The notes below the pieces were generated by a model. It was given only the letters and a program-made list of their open reading frames with translations, was not told the DNA's origin and did not search any database. DNA of 64,000 nucleotides. Origin: Pseudomonas faucium. GTDB lineage: Bacteria; Pseudomonadota; Gammaproteobacteria; Pseudomonadales; Pseudomonadaceae. Of this stretch, positions 17,654 through 26,508 are shown piece by piece. Made by a program: the position numbers and the translations under genes. The stretch lies in contig NZ_BQIP01000014.1 in assembly GCF_021602585.1 (NCBI RefSeq), positions 79,018 to 143,017 of the forward strand. Reading direction: 5' to 3'. Position 1 is the first letter of the stretch. Each line of letters starts with the position of its first letter.

Positions 17654-17657
<4 letters not shown>
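15456..17657 (-). CDS. paoC: Molybdenum-cofactor subunit of aldehyde oxidoreductase (PaoC-like)
   Basis: Xanthine-dehydrogenase-family large subunit of 733 residues carrying the molybdopterin cytosine dinucleotide site. The hammerhead domain is near residues 20-130, and the MoCo domains contain GGAFGSGLRPQYQ, MRAPGAASGMIALE and TDIGTGTYTVMTQIA. The catalytic Glu is in SKGVGEIGIVGVAAAVANA near the C-terminus. With the two following subunits it forms a complex that oxidises aldehydes to acids. Gene order (2Fe-2S, FAD, Mo) and 4-bp overlaps match PaoABC. No dedicated XdhC/PaoD-like maturation chaperone is next to it. Confidence 0.87.
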
Positions 17658-18639
<982 letters not shown>

Positions 18640-18643
<4 letters not shown>

Positions 18644-19167
18644 GGGCGTGAGCCTCCTTTGCCTTGGGCCTCGGCACGCATCAGCGGCAAGGCCTCTTCA
18701 ACGGCCGCGACGATGTTGCTGTAGGCGCCGCAGCGGCACAGGTTGCCGCTCATCTGCTCGCGTATGGCAGCGCGTGTGGTGGCCCGGCCCTCCTGCACCA
18801 GGCCGATGGCGGAACAGATCTGCCCCGGGGTGCAATAGCCGCACTGGAAGGCATCGTGGGTGATGAATGCCCGTTGCATCGGGTGCAGCGCGTCGCCGCA
18901 GGCCAGCCCTTCGACGGTGACCACCTCGGCGCCGTCGCACATGACGGCCAGGGTCAGGCAGGCATTGATGCGCCGGCCATCGCGCAGCACTGTGCAGGCC
19001 CCGCATTGGCCGTGGTCACAGCCTTTCTTGGTGCCAACCTGGTCGAGCTGTTCGCGCAGCAGGTCGAGCAGCGTCGTCCACGGCTGAACCTGCAGCGCCA
19101 GGGGCTGGCCGTTGAGTGTCAGGCGGATGGAGTGCGCTGGGCCGCCTGGGGGAGAGAGTGCGGGCAT
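18640..19167 (-). CDS. paoA: [2Fe-2S] subunit of aldehyde oxidoreductase (PaoA-like)
   Basis: Iron-sulfur subunit of 175 residues with two [2Fe-2S] clusters: a plant-ferredoxin-type site (GCDHGQCGACTV plus a later Cys) and a four-helix-bundle site (QCGYCTPGQ and LCRCGAY). E. coli PaoA carries a twin-arginine signal; here the N-terminus is short (MPALSPPGGPAHSIRLTLNG) with no RR motif, so the complex may stay in the cytoplasm. It is first in the operon, 161 bp from the end of cusA. Confidence 0.87.
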
Positions 19168-19282
19168 GGCAAGTCCTCACGGTTTGGGGGGGCGCACAGT
19201 GGGCTGTGTCTATGTGCTGCGACTGGTCGGGCTGGGCAAACGTTCAGCGCTACTGCCCGAACGCACGTCAGCGGCACCGGTG

Positions 19283-19313
19283 GGCCGATGATCGCCTCGG
19301 GCAATCATCGGCC
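19283..19313 (-). terminator. Stem-loop downstream of cusA
   Basis: Perfect 10-bp inverted repeat GGCCGATGAT / ATCATCGGCC with an 11-nt loop, beginning 16 bp after the cusA stop. It lacks a T-run, so it may be a weak terminator, an RNA-stabilising hairpin, or an operator for the paoABC promoter region. Confidence 0.45.
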
Positions 19314-19328
19314 ATGCCGTAACGCGAC

Positions 19329-22300
19329 CTAGTGCAAGCTACGGCGCCGCACCAGCCAGTAGGCTGCCGGTATCACGAACAACGACAGCAACGGCGCGGT
19401 CAACATGCCGCCGACCATCGGCACGGCGATGCGGCTCATCACCTCGCTGCCAGTGCCGCTGCTCCACAGAATCGGCAGCAAGCCCGCCACGATCACCGCC
19501 ACGGTCATCGCCTTGGGCCGGATGCGCTGCACTGCACCTTCGCCAATCGCCTGCAGCAGCGCCGCCTGGCCGCGCTCGCCATTGGCCTGGCGCTCGGCCC
19601 AGGCGTTGTTCAGGTAGATCAGCATGATCACCCCGAACTCCGCCGCGACCCCGGCCAGGGCGATGAAGCCGACCCCGGTGGCCACCGACAGGTTGAAGCC
19701 CATCAGGTACAGCAGCCACACCCCGCCGGTCAGGGCGAAGGGCAGGGTGGCCATGATCAGCAGCGCTTCGCCGAGGCGGCCGAAGGTGAGGTAGAGCAGC
19801 ACGAAGATGATCGCCAGGGTCGCCGGCACTACCCAGGCCAGGCGGGCGTTGGCCCGCTCCAGGTATTCGAACTGGCCGGAGTAGCTCAGGCTGGTGCCTG
19901 CTTCGAGCTTCACCTCGCGCGCCACCGCCTGGCGCAGGTCGGCGACCACCGACGCCAGGTCACGCCCGCGCACATCGATGTACACCCAGCCCGAGGGGCG
20001 GGCGTTCTCGCTCTTGAGCATCGGCGGGCCCTCGGCGATGCGCACCTGGGCCACGCTGCCCAGGGTGACCTGGCCACCCAGCGCTGTGTAGATCGGCAGC
20101 TGGCGCAGGGCCTCGACCGAGTCGCGCCATTCGCGCGGGTAGCGCAGGCTGATGGGGTAGCGCGCCAGGCCTTCGACGGTTTCGCCGAGGGTTTCGCCGC
20201 CGATGGCGCCGGCCACGATGGCTTGCACGTCGGCGATGTTCAGGCCGTAGCGGGCGGCGGCCTGGCGGTCGATGTCGAGGTCGATGTAGCGCCCGCCGGT
20301 CAGGCGTTCGGCCAGCGCCGAGGTCACCCCCGGCACGCCCTTGGCGGCGCGTTCGATGGCCAGGGTGGTGCGGTCGATCTGCGCCAGGTCGTTGCCGGCC
20401 ACCTTGACCCCGATAGGGCTCTTGATGCCGGTGGCGAGCATGTCGATGCGGTTGCGGATCGGCGGGATCCAGATGTTGGTCAGGCCCGGCACGCGCACCC
20501 GGCGGTCGAGTTCCTCGACCAGCTTTTCGCTGGTCATCCCTGGCCGCCACTGCTCCTTGGGCTTGAGCCGCACGGTGGTTTCGAACATCTCCAGCGGCGC
20601 CGGATCGGTGGCCGACTCGGCGCGCCCAGCCTTGCCGAACACGCTGGCGACCTCTGGCACGCTGCGGATCAGCCGGTCGGTGCGCTGCAGCAGCTGCGAG
20701 GCCTTTTGCGCCGACAGGCCGGGCAGGGCGGAGGGCATGTACAGCAGGTCGCCTTCGTCCAACGGCGGCAGAAATTCCCCGCCCAGCTGGCTCAACGGCC
20801 AGGCGCTGCTGAGCAGGATCACCAGCGCGCCCAGCAGGGTCAGCCAGGGCCTGCGCAGCACCGCGTCCAGGGCCGGGCGGTACAGGCGGATCAGCCCGCG
20901 GTTGAGCGGGTTGCGCGCCTCGGCGGGCAACGGCCCGCGGATCCAGTAGCCCATCAGCACCGGCACCAGGGTCACGGCCAGGCCGGCCGCGGCCGCCATG
21001 GCGTAGGTCTTGGTGAAGGCCAGCGGCGCGAACAGCCGGCCCTCCTGGGCCTGCAGGGTGAACACCGGGATGAACGACAGGGTGATGATCATCAGGCTGA
21101 AGAACAGCGCCGGCCCTACCTCCACCGCCGCATCGGTCATCACCTTCCAGTGCGCCTCGCCGCGCAGCGCCTGCCCGGGGTGGCGGGCGTGCCAGGCTTC
21201 GACCCGTTTGTGGGCGTTCTCGATCATCACCACGGCGGCATCGACCATGGCACCGATGGCGATGGCGATGCCGCCCAGCGACATGATGTTGGCGTTGATG
21301 CCCTGGTGGCGCATGACGATCAGCGCAATCAGCACCCCCACCGGCAGCGAGACGATCGCCACCAGCGACGAACGCAGGTGCCAGAGGAACGCCGCGCACA
21401 CCAGCGCGACCACGATGAACTCCTCGATCAGCTTGTGGCCAAGGTTGCTCACGGCGCGGTCGATCAGCTGGCTGCGGTCATAGGTGGTGACCAGCTCGAC
21501 GCCGGCCGGCAGGCTGCTTTTCAGCATGTCGAGCCGGGCCTTGACCTGGGCGATGGTCTCGCGCGCATTCTTGCCACTGCGCAGGATCACCACGCCGCCC
21601 ACCGCCTCGCCCTGGCCGTCGAGCTCGGCGATGCCGCGCCGCGCCTGCGGCCCGAGCTGCACGCTGGCGACATCGCCCAGGGTCACCGGGGCGCCGTTGG
21701 CCGCCAGGCGCAGGGGGATGGCGCGAAAATCGTCGAGGGTCTTCAGGTAGCCCGAGGCGCGCACCATGAACTCCGCTTCGCCCAGCTCCAGCACGCCGCC
21801 GCCGGTTTCCTGGTTGGCCTTGCCGATGGCGTCCGCCACCTGGCCCTGGGTGATGCCCAGGCTGGCCATGCGCAGCGGGTCGAGCTGCACCTGGTACTGC
21901 TTGACCATGCCGCCGATGCTCGCCACTTCGGCGACATCCGGCAGGGTCTTGAGCTCGAAGCGCAGGAACCAGTCCTGCAGGCTGCGCAGCTGCGCCAGGT
22001 CGTGCCCGCCTGTGCGGTCGACCAGCGCGTACTGGTAGATCCAGCCCACCCCGGTGGCGTCCGGCCCGAGTACAGGCTTGGCCGAGGGCGGCAGGCGCGA
22101 CTGCACCTGGCTCAGGTACTCCAGCACCCGCGAGCGCGCCCAGTACAGGTCGGTGCCGTCTTCGAACAGCACATAGACGAAGCTGTCGCCGTAGGCCGAG
22201 AAGCCGCGCACGGTCTTGGCGCCGGGCACCGACAGCATGGTGGTGGTCAGGGGGTAGGTGACCTGGTTCTCGACGATCTGCGGGGCTTGCCCGGGGTAGG

Positions 22301-22454
22301 AGGTGCGGATGATCACCTGGGCGTCGGAGAGGTCGGGCAGGGCGTCGATTGGCAGGCTGCGCAGCGAGAGCATGCCCCAGGCCACCAGCAGCAAGGTGGC
22401 CAGCAGCACCAGGATACGGTTGGCCACCGACCAGCGGATGAGCTTGGCGATCAT
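19329..22454 (-). CDS. cusA: CusA copper/silver RND efflux pump
   Basis: Heavy-metal efflux RND inner-membrane pump of 1041 residues with 12 membrane segments and two large periplasmic loops. Copper/silver rather than zinc/cobalt specificity is indicated by the CusA methionine triad contexts [19 protein letters not shown] and [14 protein letters not shown]. The proton-relay residues are in [19 protein letters not shown]. It exports Cu(I)/Ag(I) from periplasm or cytoplasm through CusB and CusC. The gene overlaps cusB by 4 bp. Confidence 0.92.
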   Translation of the reverse strand: MIAKLIRWSVANRILVLLATLLLVAWGMLSLRSLPIDALPDLSDAQVIIRTSYPGQAPQIVENQVTYPLTTTMLSVPGAKTVRGFSAYGDSFVYVLFEDGTDLYWARSRVLEYLSQVQSRLPPSAKPVLGPDATGVGWIYQYALVDRTGGHDLAQLRSLQDWFLRFELKTLPDVAEVASIGGMVKQYQVQLDPLRMASLGITQGQVADAIGKANQETGGGVLELGEAEFMVRASGYLKTLDDFRAIPLRLAANGAPVTLGDVASVQLGPQARRGIAELDGQGEAVGGVVILRSGKNARETIAQVKARLDMLKSSLPAGVELVTTYDRSQLIDRAVSNLGHKLIEEFIVVALVCAAFLWHLRSSLVAIVSLPVGVLIALIVMRHQGINANIMSLGGIAIAIGAMVDAAVVMIENAHKRVEAWHARHPGQALRGEAHWKVMTDAAVEVGPALFFSLMIITLSFIPVFTLQAQEGRLFAPLAFTKTYAMAAAAGLAVTLVPVLMGYWIRGPLPAEARNPLNRGLIRLYRPALDAVLRRPWLTLLGALVILLSSAWPLSQLGGEFLPPLDEGDLLYMPSALPGLSAQKASQLLQRTDRLIRSVPEVASVFGKAGRAESATDPAPLEMFETTVRLKPKEQWRPGMTSEKLVEELDRRVRVPGLTNIWIPPIRNRIDMLATGIKSPIGVKVAGNDLAQIDRTTLAIERAAKGVPGVTSALAERLTGGRYIDLDIDRQAAARYGLNIADVQAIVAGAIGGETLGETVEGLARYPISLRYPREWRDSVEALRQLPIYTALGGQVTLGSVAQVRIAEGPPMLKSENARPSGWVYIDVRGRDLASVVADLRQAVAREVKLEAGTSLSYSGQFEYLERANARLAWVVPATLAIIFVLLYLTFGRLGEALLIMATLPFALTGGVWLLYLMGFNLSVATGVGFIALAGVAAEFGVIMLIYLNNAWAERQANGERGQAALLQAIGEGAVQRIRPKAMTVAVIVAGLLPILWSSGTGSEVMSRIAVPMVGGMLTAPLLSLFVIPAAYWLVRRRSLH

Positions 22455-23671
22455 GGCTGGCCCTCCAGCCCGGTGCTCGCTTCGATGCCCTTGAGGCTGG
22501 CTTCGGAGTCGATCAGAAACTGCCCCGAGGCCACCACCTTCTGGCCGGCTTGCAGGCCTTGCACAATGGCGACCTGGCCGTCGCTCTCCTGGCCCAGCAG
22601 CACCTGTACCGGGCGGAAGCGGCCCTGGTCTTCGGCGAGCATCACCAGGTCGCGCTTGCCGGTGCGGATCACCGCTTCGGCCGGCAGCAGCAGGCTGTCA
22701 TCGGCCTGCTGGCCTGGGCGCAGCAGCACCTGCGCGGTCATGCCCGGGCGCAGGCGGCCAGTGGGGTTGGGCAAGGCGATGCGCAGGCGCAAGGTGCGGC
22801 TTTGCCGGTCGGCATCGGCGAGCAGGGCGGTCAGCGTGCCCTTGAGGGTTTCGCCGGGGTAGGCCGGCAGGTGCGCCTCGACGGCTTGCCCCTCCTTGAG
22901 GCCGCTGGCCTGCGCCTCGGGCACCGCCGCTTCGAGCCACACCGTGGCCAGGCCATTGATGCGCGCCAGGGTCGCGCCTGCGCTCAGGGCCATGCCGGGG
23001 CGCAGGTCCAGCGCCTGGATCACGCCGGCGCTCGGCGCCACCAGCGTTACCGCGTTGTGCACCTTGCCGCTGCGCGCGACCCGGTCGACCAGCTCGCTCG
23101 GCATGCCCGCCAGCAGCAGGCGCTGGCGGGCGGCGGCCAAGAGCGCGGCATCGCCCAGCTGGCGCAGCGCGAGAAACTCTTCCTGCAGGCCGGCCCATTC
23201 CGGGGCCAGCACGTCCGCCAGCGGCGCCCCCTTGGCCACCACGTCGCCCGTGGCCCGGCCATAGGTGCGCTCGACAAAGCCTGCGGTACGCGCTTGCAGC
23301 ACGCTGAAATCCCGTTCATCGAAGGCCAGCACGCCACTCACTTGCAACGCGCGTTGCAGCTTGCCACGGGTGACGGTGGCCAGGCGCACCCCGAGGTTTT
23401 GTTGGATGCCTTGGCTGATCTGCACCGCAGGTTGCTCGCTGTCGTTACATGCCTCGGCATATTTGGCCACCAGCTGCATGTCCATGAATGGCGACTTGCC
23501 CGGTGCCGGGAAGTGCTGCTGCGGGTACATCGGGTCGTACCAGTACAGGGGCTGTTGCTCCGCTGCAGCGGGTGCCGGCTCTGGCTGGGCCGAGTGCCCC
23601 AGCCAGTAGCCCGCGCCGGCGCCAATGGCCAGGGCGAGGGTGGCGATCAGGCCGATGGATGGGGTGTTCAT
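22451..23671 (-). CDS. cusB: CusB periplasmic adaptor of the copper efflux pump
   Basis: Membrane-fusion protein of 406 residues with an N-terminal membrane anchor ([18 protein letters not shown]) and the metal-binding segment [25 protein letters not shown], whose Met residues bind Cu(I)/Ag(I) in this family. Beta-barrel, lipoyl and helical hairpin regions follow (for example [29 protein letters not shown]). It links CusA to CusC in the periplasm. It overlaps both neighbours by 4 bp. Confidence 0.9.
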   Translation of the reverse strand: MNTPSIGLIATLALAIGAGAGYWLGHSAQPEPAPAAAEQQPLYWYDPMYPQQHFPAPGKSPFMDMQLVAKYAEACNDSEQPAVQISQGIQQNLGVRLATVTRGKLQRALQVSGVLAFDERDFSVLQARTAGFVERTYGRATGDVVAKGAPLADVLAPEWAGLQEEFLALRQLGDAALLAAARQRLLLAGMPSELVDRVARSGKVHNAVTLVAPSAGVIQALDLRPGMALSAGATLARINGLATVWLEAAVPEAQASGLKEGQAVEAHLPAYPGETLKGTLTALLADADRQSRTLRLRIALPNPTGRLRPGMTAQVLLRPGQQADDSLLLPAEAVIRTGKRDLVMLAEDQGRFRPVQVLLGQESDGQVAIVQGLQAGQKVVASGQFLIDSEASLKGIEASTGLEGQP

Positions 23672-24921
23672 GTGCGTACCTCTCCATACACGAAGTGCAA
23701 GCGGGCTGCGGTCGCCGCCAGTTGCCCTTGCAGGTCGATGGCTTGTAACTGCGTCTCGACGCGCTGACGCCTTGCCGAGATCACCTGGTCGAGCGGCGAC
23801 TTGCCCGCCCGGTAGTCGGCCAAGCTCAGGCGCACCCGTTGTTCGGCCAGGGGCAGCAAGGTTTCGCGGCTGCGCGCTACTGCCCGCTGCAGGCGCTGGT
23901 AGTCCGCCAGGTCCGCTTCGAGCTGCGCGGTGTGCTCACGCAGAGCGGCTTGCTGCTCGTCTTCCAGTTGCCGTACCTGGGCCTGGCGGGCGGCGATCAT
24001 CGGGTCTTGCCGCGAGCCGCTGAACAGCGGCAGCTGGAAGCTGACCTGAACGCTGACCATGTTGCTGAACGCGGGGCCGCGGCGTTGGTAGTCGACCTGC
24101 CAGCCCCAGTCCGACTTCTTCTCGGCAATGGCCTGCTGCACCTGGGCTTGCGCCTCACGGGTCATGGCCCCGTAGGCCGCCAGCTGCGGGTGAGCGTGGA
24201 GGGTGTGCAGGTAATCGGCGGCGCGCACCGGCCATTGGGGAAACGCCGGCGCCTGGGCGTCGGCGTTCTGCCCGATCCAGCGCTTGAGCGCGGCGCGGGC
24301 CTGGGTGGCCTGGGCCAACAGCTGGTCCTGCTGTTCCTCCAGTTGCGCGGCCTCCTGGCCGGGGACCAGTGCATCGGCAGACGAGCCACCACCTGCGGCC
24401 AGGCGCGCGCGTACAGCGGCTGCCAGCAGGCGGTTCTCGCTGAACAGCGCGTCGAACTGCTGCAGTTTGCGTTGCAGGGTGTACGCCGTGATCCACGCTT
24501 GCGCGGTGGCCGCACGCACTTTCAGGCGCTCGAACAGCACTTCGGCATCCGCCCGTTCGACGGTGGCCTGCGCGGTTTCGACGCGGGCCTTGCGTTTGTC
24601 GCGGTTGGGCACTTCCTGCGCCAGGCCGACCACCTGCATGGTCATGAAGTCGCGGTTGGTGCTCCAGCGATCGCTGCCATCCACCGGCAGGTTCTGCAGG
24701 CCAAGGTTCAGCCGCGGGTCGGGCAGTTCGCCGGCGGGCAGCACGGCGTGGCGCGCTGCGGCCACCTGCTCCTGGCGGGCCTGCAGCGAAGGGGCGTTGC
24801 GCTCGGCCAGTTGCAGCGCAGCGTCCAGGGACAATGGAGCCGCCTGCGCCGAGAGCGTCGGCAGCAGGAGTATCAGGGCGGCCACCAGCGTGCGCCCTGA
24901 AGGGAGATGAAGGGGAGTCAT
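23668..24921 (-). CDS. cusC: CusC/TolC-family outer-membrane factor
   Basis: Outer-membrane efflux protein of about 417 residues with two OEP repeats (LDAALQLAERNAPSLQARQEQV and the second half around RGPAFSNMVSVQVSFQLPLFSGSRQDP). The signal peptide is TLVAALILLLPTLSAQAA. The start at 24921 has AAGGA nine bases upstream; another ATG two codons earlier (24927) is possible but too close to the ribosome site. It forms the outer-membrane exit duct for the Cus pump. The gene is third from the end of a same-direction run led by the Met-rich protein. Confidence 0.87.
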   Translation of the reverse strand: MTPLHLPSGRTLVAALILLLPTLSAQAAPLSLDAALQLAERNAPSLQARQEQVAAARHAVLPAGELPDPRLNLGLQNLPVDGSDRWSTNRDFMTMQVVGLAQEVPNRDKRKARVETAQATVERADAEVLFERLKVRAATAQAWITAYTLQRKLQQFDALFSENRLLAAAVRARLAAGGGSSADALVPGQEAAQLEEQQDQLLAQATQARAALKRWIGQNADAQAPAFPQWPVRAADYLHTLHAHPQLAAYGAMTREAQAQVQQAIAEKKSDWGWQVDYQRRGPAFSNMVSVQVSFQLPLFSGSRQDPMIAARQAQVRQLEDEQQAALREHTAQLEADLADYQRLQRAVARSRETLLPLAEQRVRLSLADYRAGKSPLDQVISARRQRVETQLQAIDLQGQLAATAARLHFVYGEVRT

Positions 24922-25011
24922 GAACATGAGTCCTTGAAAAAACCAGCGCACAGGCGCATGCCACCGCTCAGCCGCCAAGGCAGAACGATGCTGTGAGGTT
25001 CAGGCAAGGAA

Positions 25012-25362
25012 TCAGAAGCGCGGTGGGCGCCAGCGATCGGGAGGGGCGCGGGACACCAGGCTCACGGCGTAGGTATCGCCGGGGCGCGGGGTGGAGAACG
25101 ACAAGGCAGGGTCGAGCAGGCTGACTTCAAGTGCGCTGGCGGTGCTGCATTCCTGGCCGACCTTGCAGGCTTTGGAGGCGTGGTCGGCGGGCTTGCCGGG
25201 GGCCTGGTCCTGGCAGCAGTCGTGCTCCATGCCGGCCATCATGGCCATGCCCATGGCCTGCATGGGGCAGGGCGCCACGGCCGAGTCGACGCCCGCCATC
25301 CCGTTGAGGGGAAGCGAGAGCATGAGCATCAGCAGGGTGAGCAGTCGCAGGGCGCGGGTCAT
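25012..25362 (-). CDS. Met/His/Cys-rich periplasmic protein leading the cus operon
   Basis: Predicted exported protein of 116 residues with a signal peptide (MTRALRLLTLLMLMLSLPLNGMAG). The mature protein begins with a dense soft-metal motif: CPMQAMGMAMMAGMEHDCC contains seven Met or His and three Cys, then HASKACKVGQEC. Such clusters bind Cu(I)/Ag(I), so a periplasmic copper-binding or sensing role is inferred. It is 90 bp upstream of cusC in the same direction and is presumably the first gene of the operon. I do not recognise a named family. Confidence 0.7.
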   Translation of the reverse strand: MTRALRLLTLLMLMLSLPLNGMAGVDSAVAPCPMQAMGMAMMAGMEHDCCQDQAPGKPADHASKACKVGQECSTASALEVSLLDPALSFSTPRPGDTYAVSLVSRAPPDRWRPPRF

Positions 25363-25384
25363 GCGGGCGAGTCTAGGCGATTTC

Positions 25385-25403
25385 GGTTAGCGCGGCATTA
25401 ACC
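25385..25403 (-). promoter_or_regulatory. Possible operator of the cus operon
   Basis: On the minus strand GGTTAATGCCGCGCTAACC is an inverted repeat (GGTTA / TAACC, 9-nt spacer) 22 bp upstream of the Met-rich protein start. A TAGACT that could be a -10 element lies between it and the start. It may bind a copper-responsive regulator; no such regulator gene is in the window. Confidence 0.35.
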
Positions 25404-25423
25404 AAATCACCCCCGTGTGCGCT

Positions 25424-25690
25424 TTACAGGTCCAGCGTGCCGTCCTCGCGCGGGGCGGCGTTGGTGAGCAGCCTGCTGGCGCTGGCCGGGTGGTTGGCCA
25501 GGCGGTCGCTGAGGTCCCAGATTTCCAGCATCTTGGCGTATTCGAAGGCGTGCAGCGGGTCGGCCTGCAGCCAGCGCTCGAAGGCCGCATGGTCGTCGGC
25601 GCAGCAAGCCTCATCGTGCAGGCGCAGGCACCAGCTGGCGGCTTCGCTGATGACGGTGTCGCTTGCCTGCGCAGGAGGGGGCGGTTTCAT
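25424..25690 (-). CDS. Orphan FecR N-terminal (DUF4880) domain protein
   Basis: Short protein of 88 residues (MKPPPPAQASDTVISEAASWCLRLHDEACCADDHAAFERWLQADPLHAFEYAKMLEIWDL). The conserved AxxWxxRL and FxxWLxxxPxHxxAY-like pattern marks the DUF4880 cytoplasmic domain by which FecR anti-sigma factors hold ECF sigma factors. The membrane helix and periplasmic FecR domain are absent, and no ECF sigma gene is next to it. It is either a truncated fecR or a stand-alone sigma-binding domain. The start at 25690 opens the domain directly. Confidence 0.6.
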   Translation of the reverse strand: MKPPPPAQASDTVISEAASWCLRLHDEACCADDHAAFERWLQADPLHAFEYAKMLEIWDLSDRLANHPASASRLLTNAAPREDGTLDL

Positions 25691-25801
25691 GTTCGGCTTC
25701 CTCTGTGACCGGGCCGCCACAGTAAGCAAGCAATTGCCAAAAAAACGTTAAAAAAACATCAGCAAATGGCATGGGTGGGGGCAGGCACCGGCTTGGCCGG
25801 T

Positions 25802-25829
25802 GTTCGCGGGGCAAGCCCGCTCCCACAGG
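25802..25829 (+). repeat. Single REP-like element
   Basis: GTTCGCGGGGCAAGCCCGCT followed by CCCACAGG. This is a variant of the Pseudomonas putida REP palindrome (GCGGG-N-CCCGC core, then TCCCACA), in the gap before the DUF1543 gene. Confidence 0.65.
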
Positions 25830-25882
25830 GGTTTTATCCGGCACAATACGCCGGTTCATCATTCAGCTTGCAGGGATTGCCC

Positions 25883-26374
25883 ATGCTTTACGTCGTCATG
25901 CTCGGAGGGCGTCATCCGGGCGCCAAGATCGAAGTCCACGATGTGGTCTTCGCCCACGCCGATTCGCTCGAAGCGGCCTACCCGCAATTGCGCAGCGCCT
26001 GGTTCGGGGCGGCCAAAGGGCTGCACGTCGATTCCTGGCTTGCGGTGGATGGGGTGGATGGTTATCGCGTCGAGCTGCGCCAGGAGCGGCCACCGGCGGG
26101 CGCGCCGCGCTTGTACTTCATCAACCTTGGCGGCTACGAGCAGCAGGTGTTCGGCGAAGCCCACCGCTACCTGCTGGTGGTGGCTGGCAACAAGGCCGAG
26201 GCCAAGGCGCTGGGCAAGAAGCGCATGCAGGCCGATTGGCTGAAACCGCATACCGATGCCCTGATCGATGTCGATGATTGCCTGGCCATCGACCAGGTGG
26301 CGGGGGCGTTCGTGCACCTGGTGCAAGGGCAGCATGCCGAGACGGTGGTGAGGAGTGATTACATCCTGCTTTGA
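25883..26374 (+). CDS. DUF1543 domain protein
   Basis: Cytoplasmic protein of 163 residues with two copies of the DUF1543 fold. The first (MLYVVMLGGRHPGAKIEVHDVVFAHADSL) and the second (YFINLGGYEQQVFGEAHRYLLVVAGNKAEAK) share the pattern V-x-x-GG-x-x-P-x-A-x-x-E-x-H-D-x-x-F-V. The ATG at 25883 starts exactly at the first repeat. The family has no assigned biochemical role. It stands alone between REP elements, facing the TonB receptor. Confidence 0.8.
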   Translation: MLYVVMLGGRHPGAKIEVHDVVFAHADSLEAAYPQLRSAWFGAAKGLHVDSWLAVDGVDGYRVELRQERPPAGAPRLYFINLGGYEQQVFGEAHRYLLVVAGNKAEAKALGKKRMQADWLKPHTDALIDVDDCLAIDQVAGAFVHLVQGQHAETVVRSDYILL

Positions 26375-26390
26375 GGGGGGACTGTGCGGG

Positions 26391-26469
26391 CCTCATCGCC
26401 GGCAAGCCGGCTCCCACAGTTGGGCAGCGGTGTCCTTTGTGGGAGCCGGCTTGCCGGCGATGAAGCCGG
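26391..26469. repeat. Inverted pair of REP elements (BIME-like)
   Basis: Two REP units face each other: ATCGCCGGCAAGCCGGCTCC at about 26395-26414 and the reverse complement ending near 26462, both with the CCCACA/TGTGGG tail, separated by about 19 bp. They sit between two convergent genes and could form a long hairpin that ends both transcripts or stabilises them. Confidence 0.85.
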
Positions 26470-26508
26470 TCATGGCCCAGCAGCGCGTCCCTGCGCAGGG
26501 TCAAGCGA

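Noticed and set aside
19332-22862. Open frame of 1176 codons on the plus strand opposite cusA/cusB
   Set aside because: It is the longest frame in the window but is antisense to a complete CusA with all family motifs. Its product is His/Gln/Arg/Gly-rich with no domain, a usual by-product of high GC at third codon positions.
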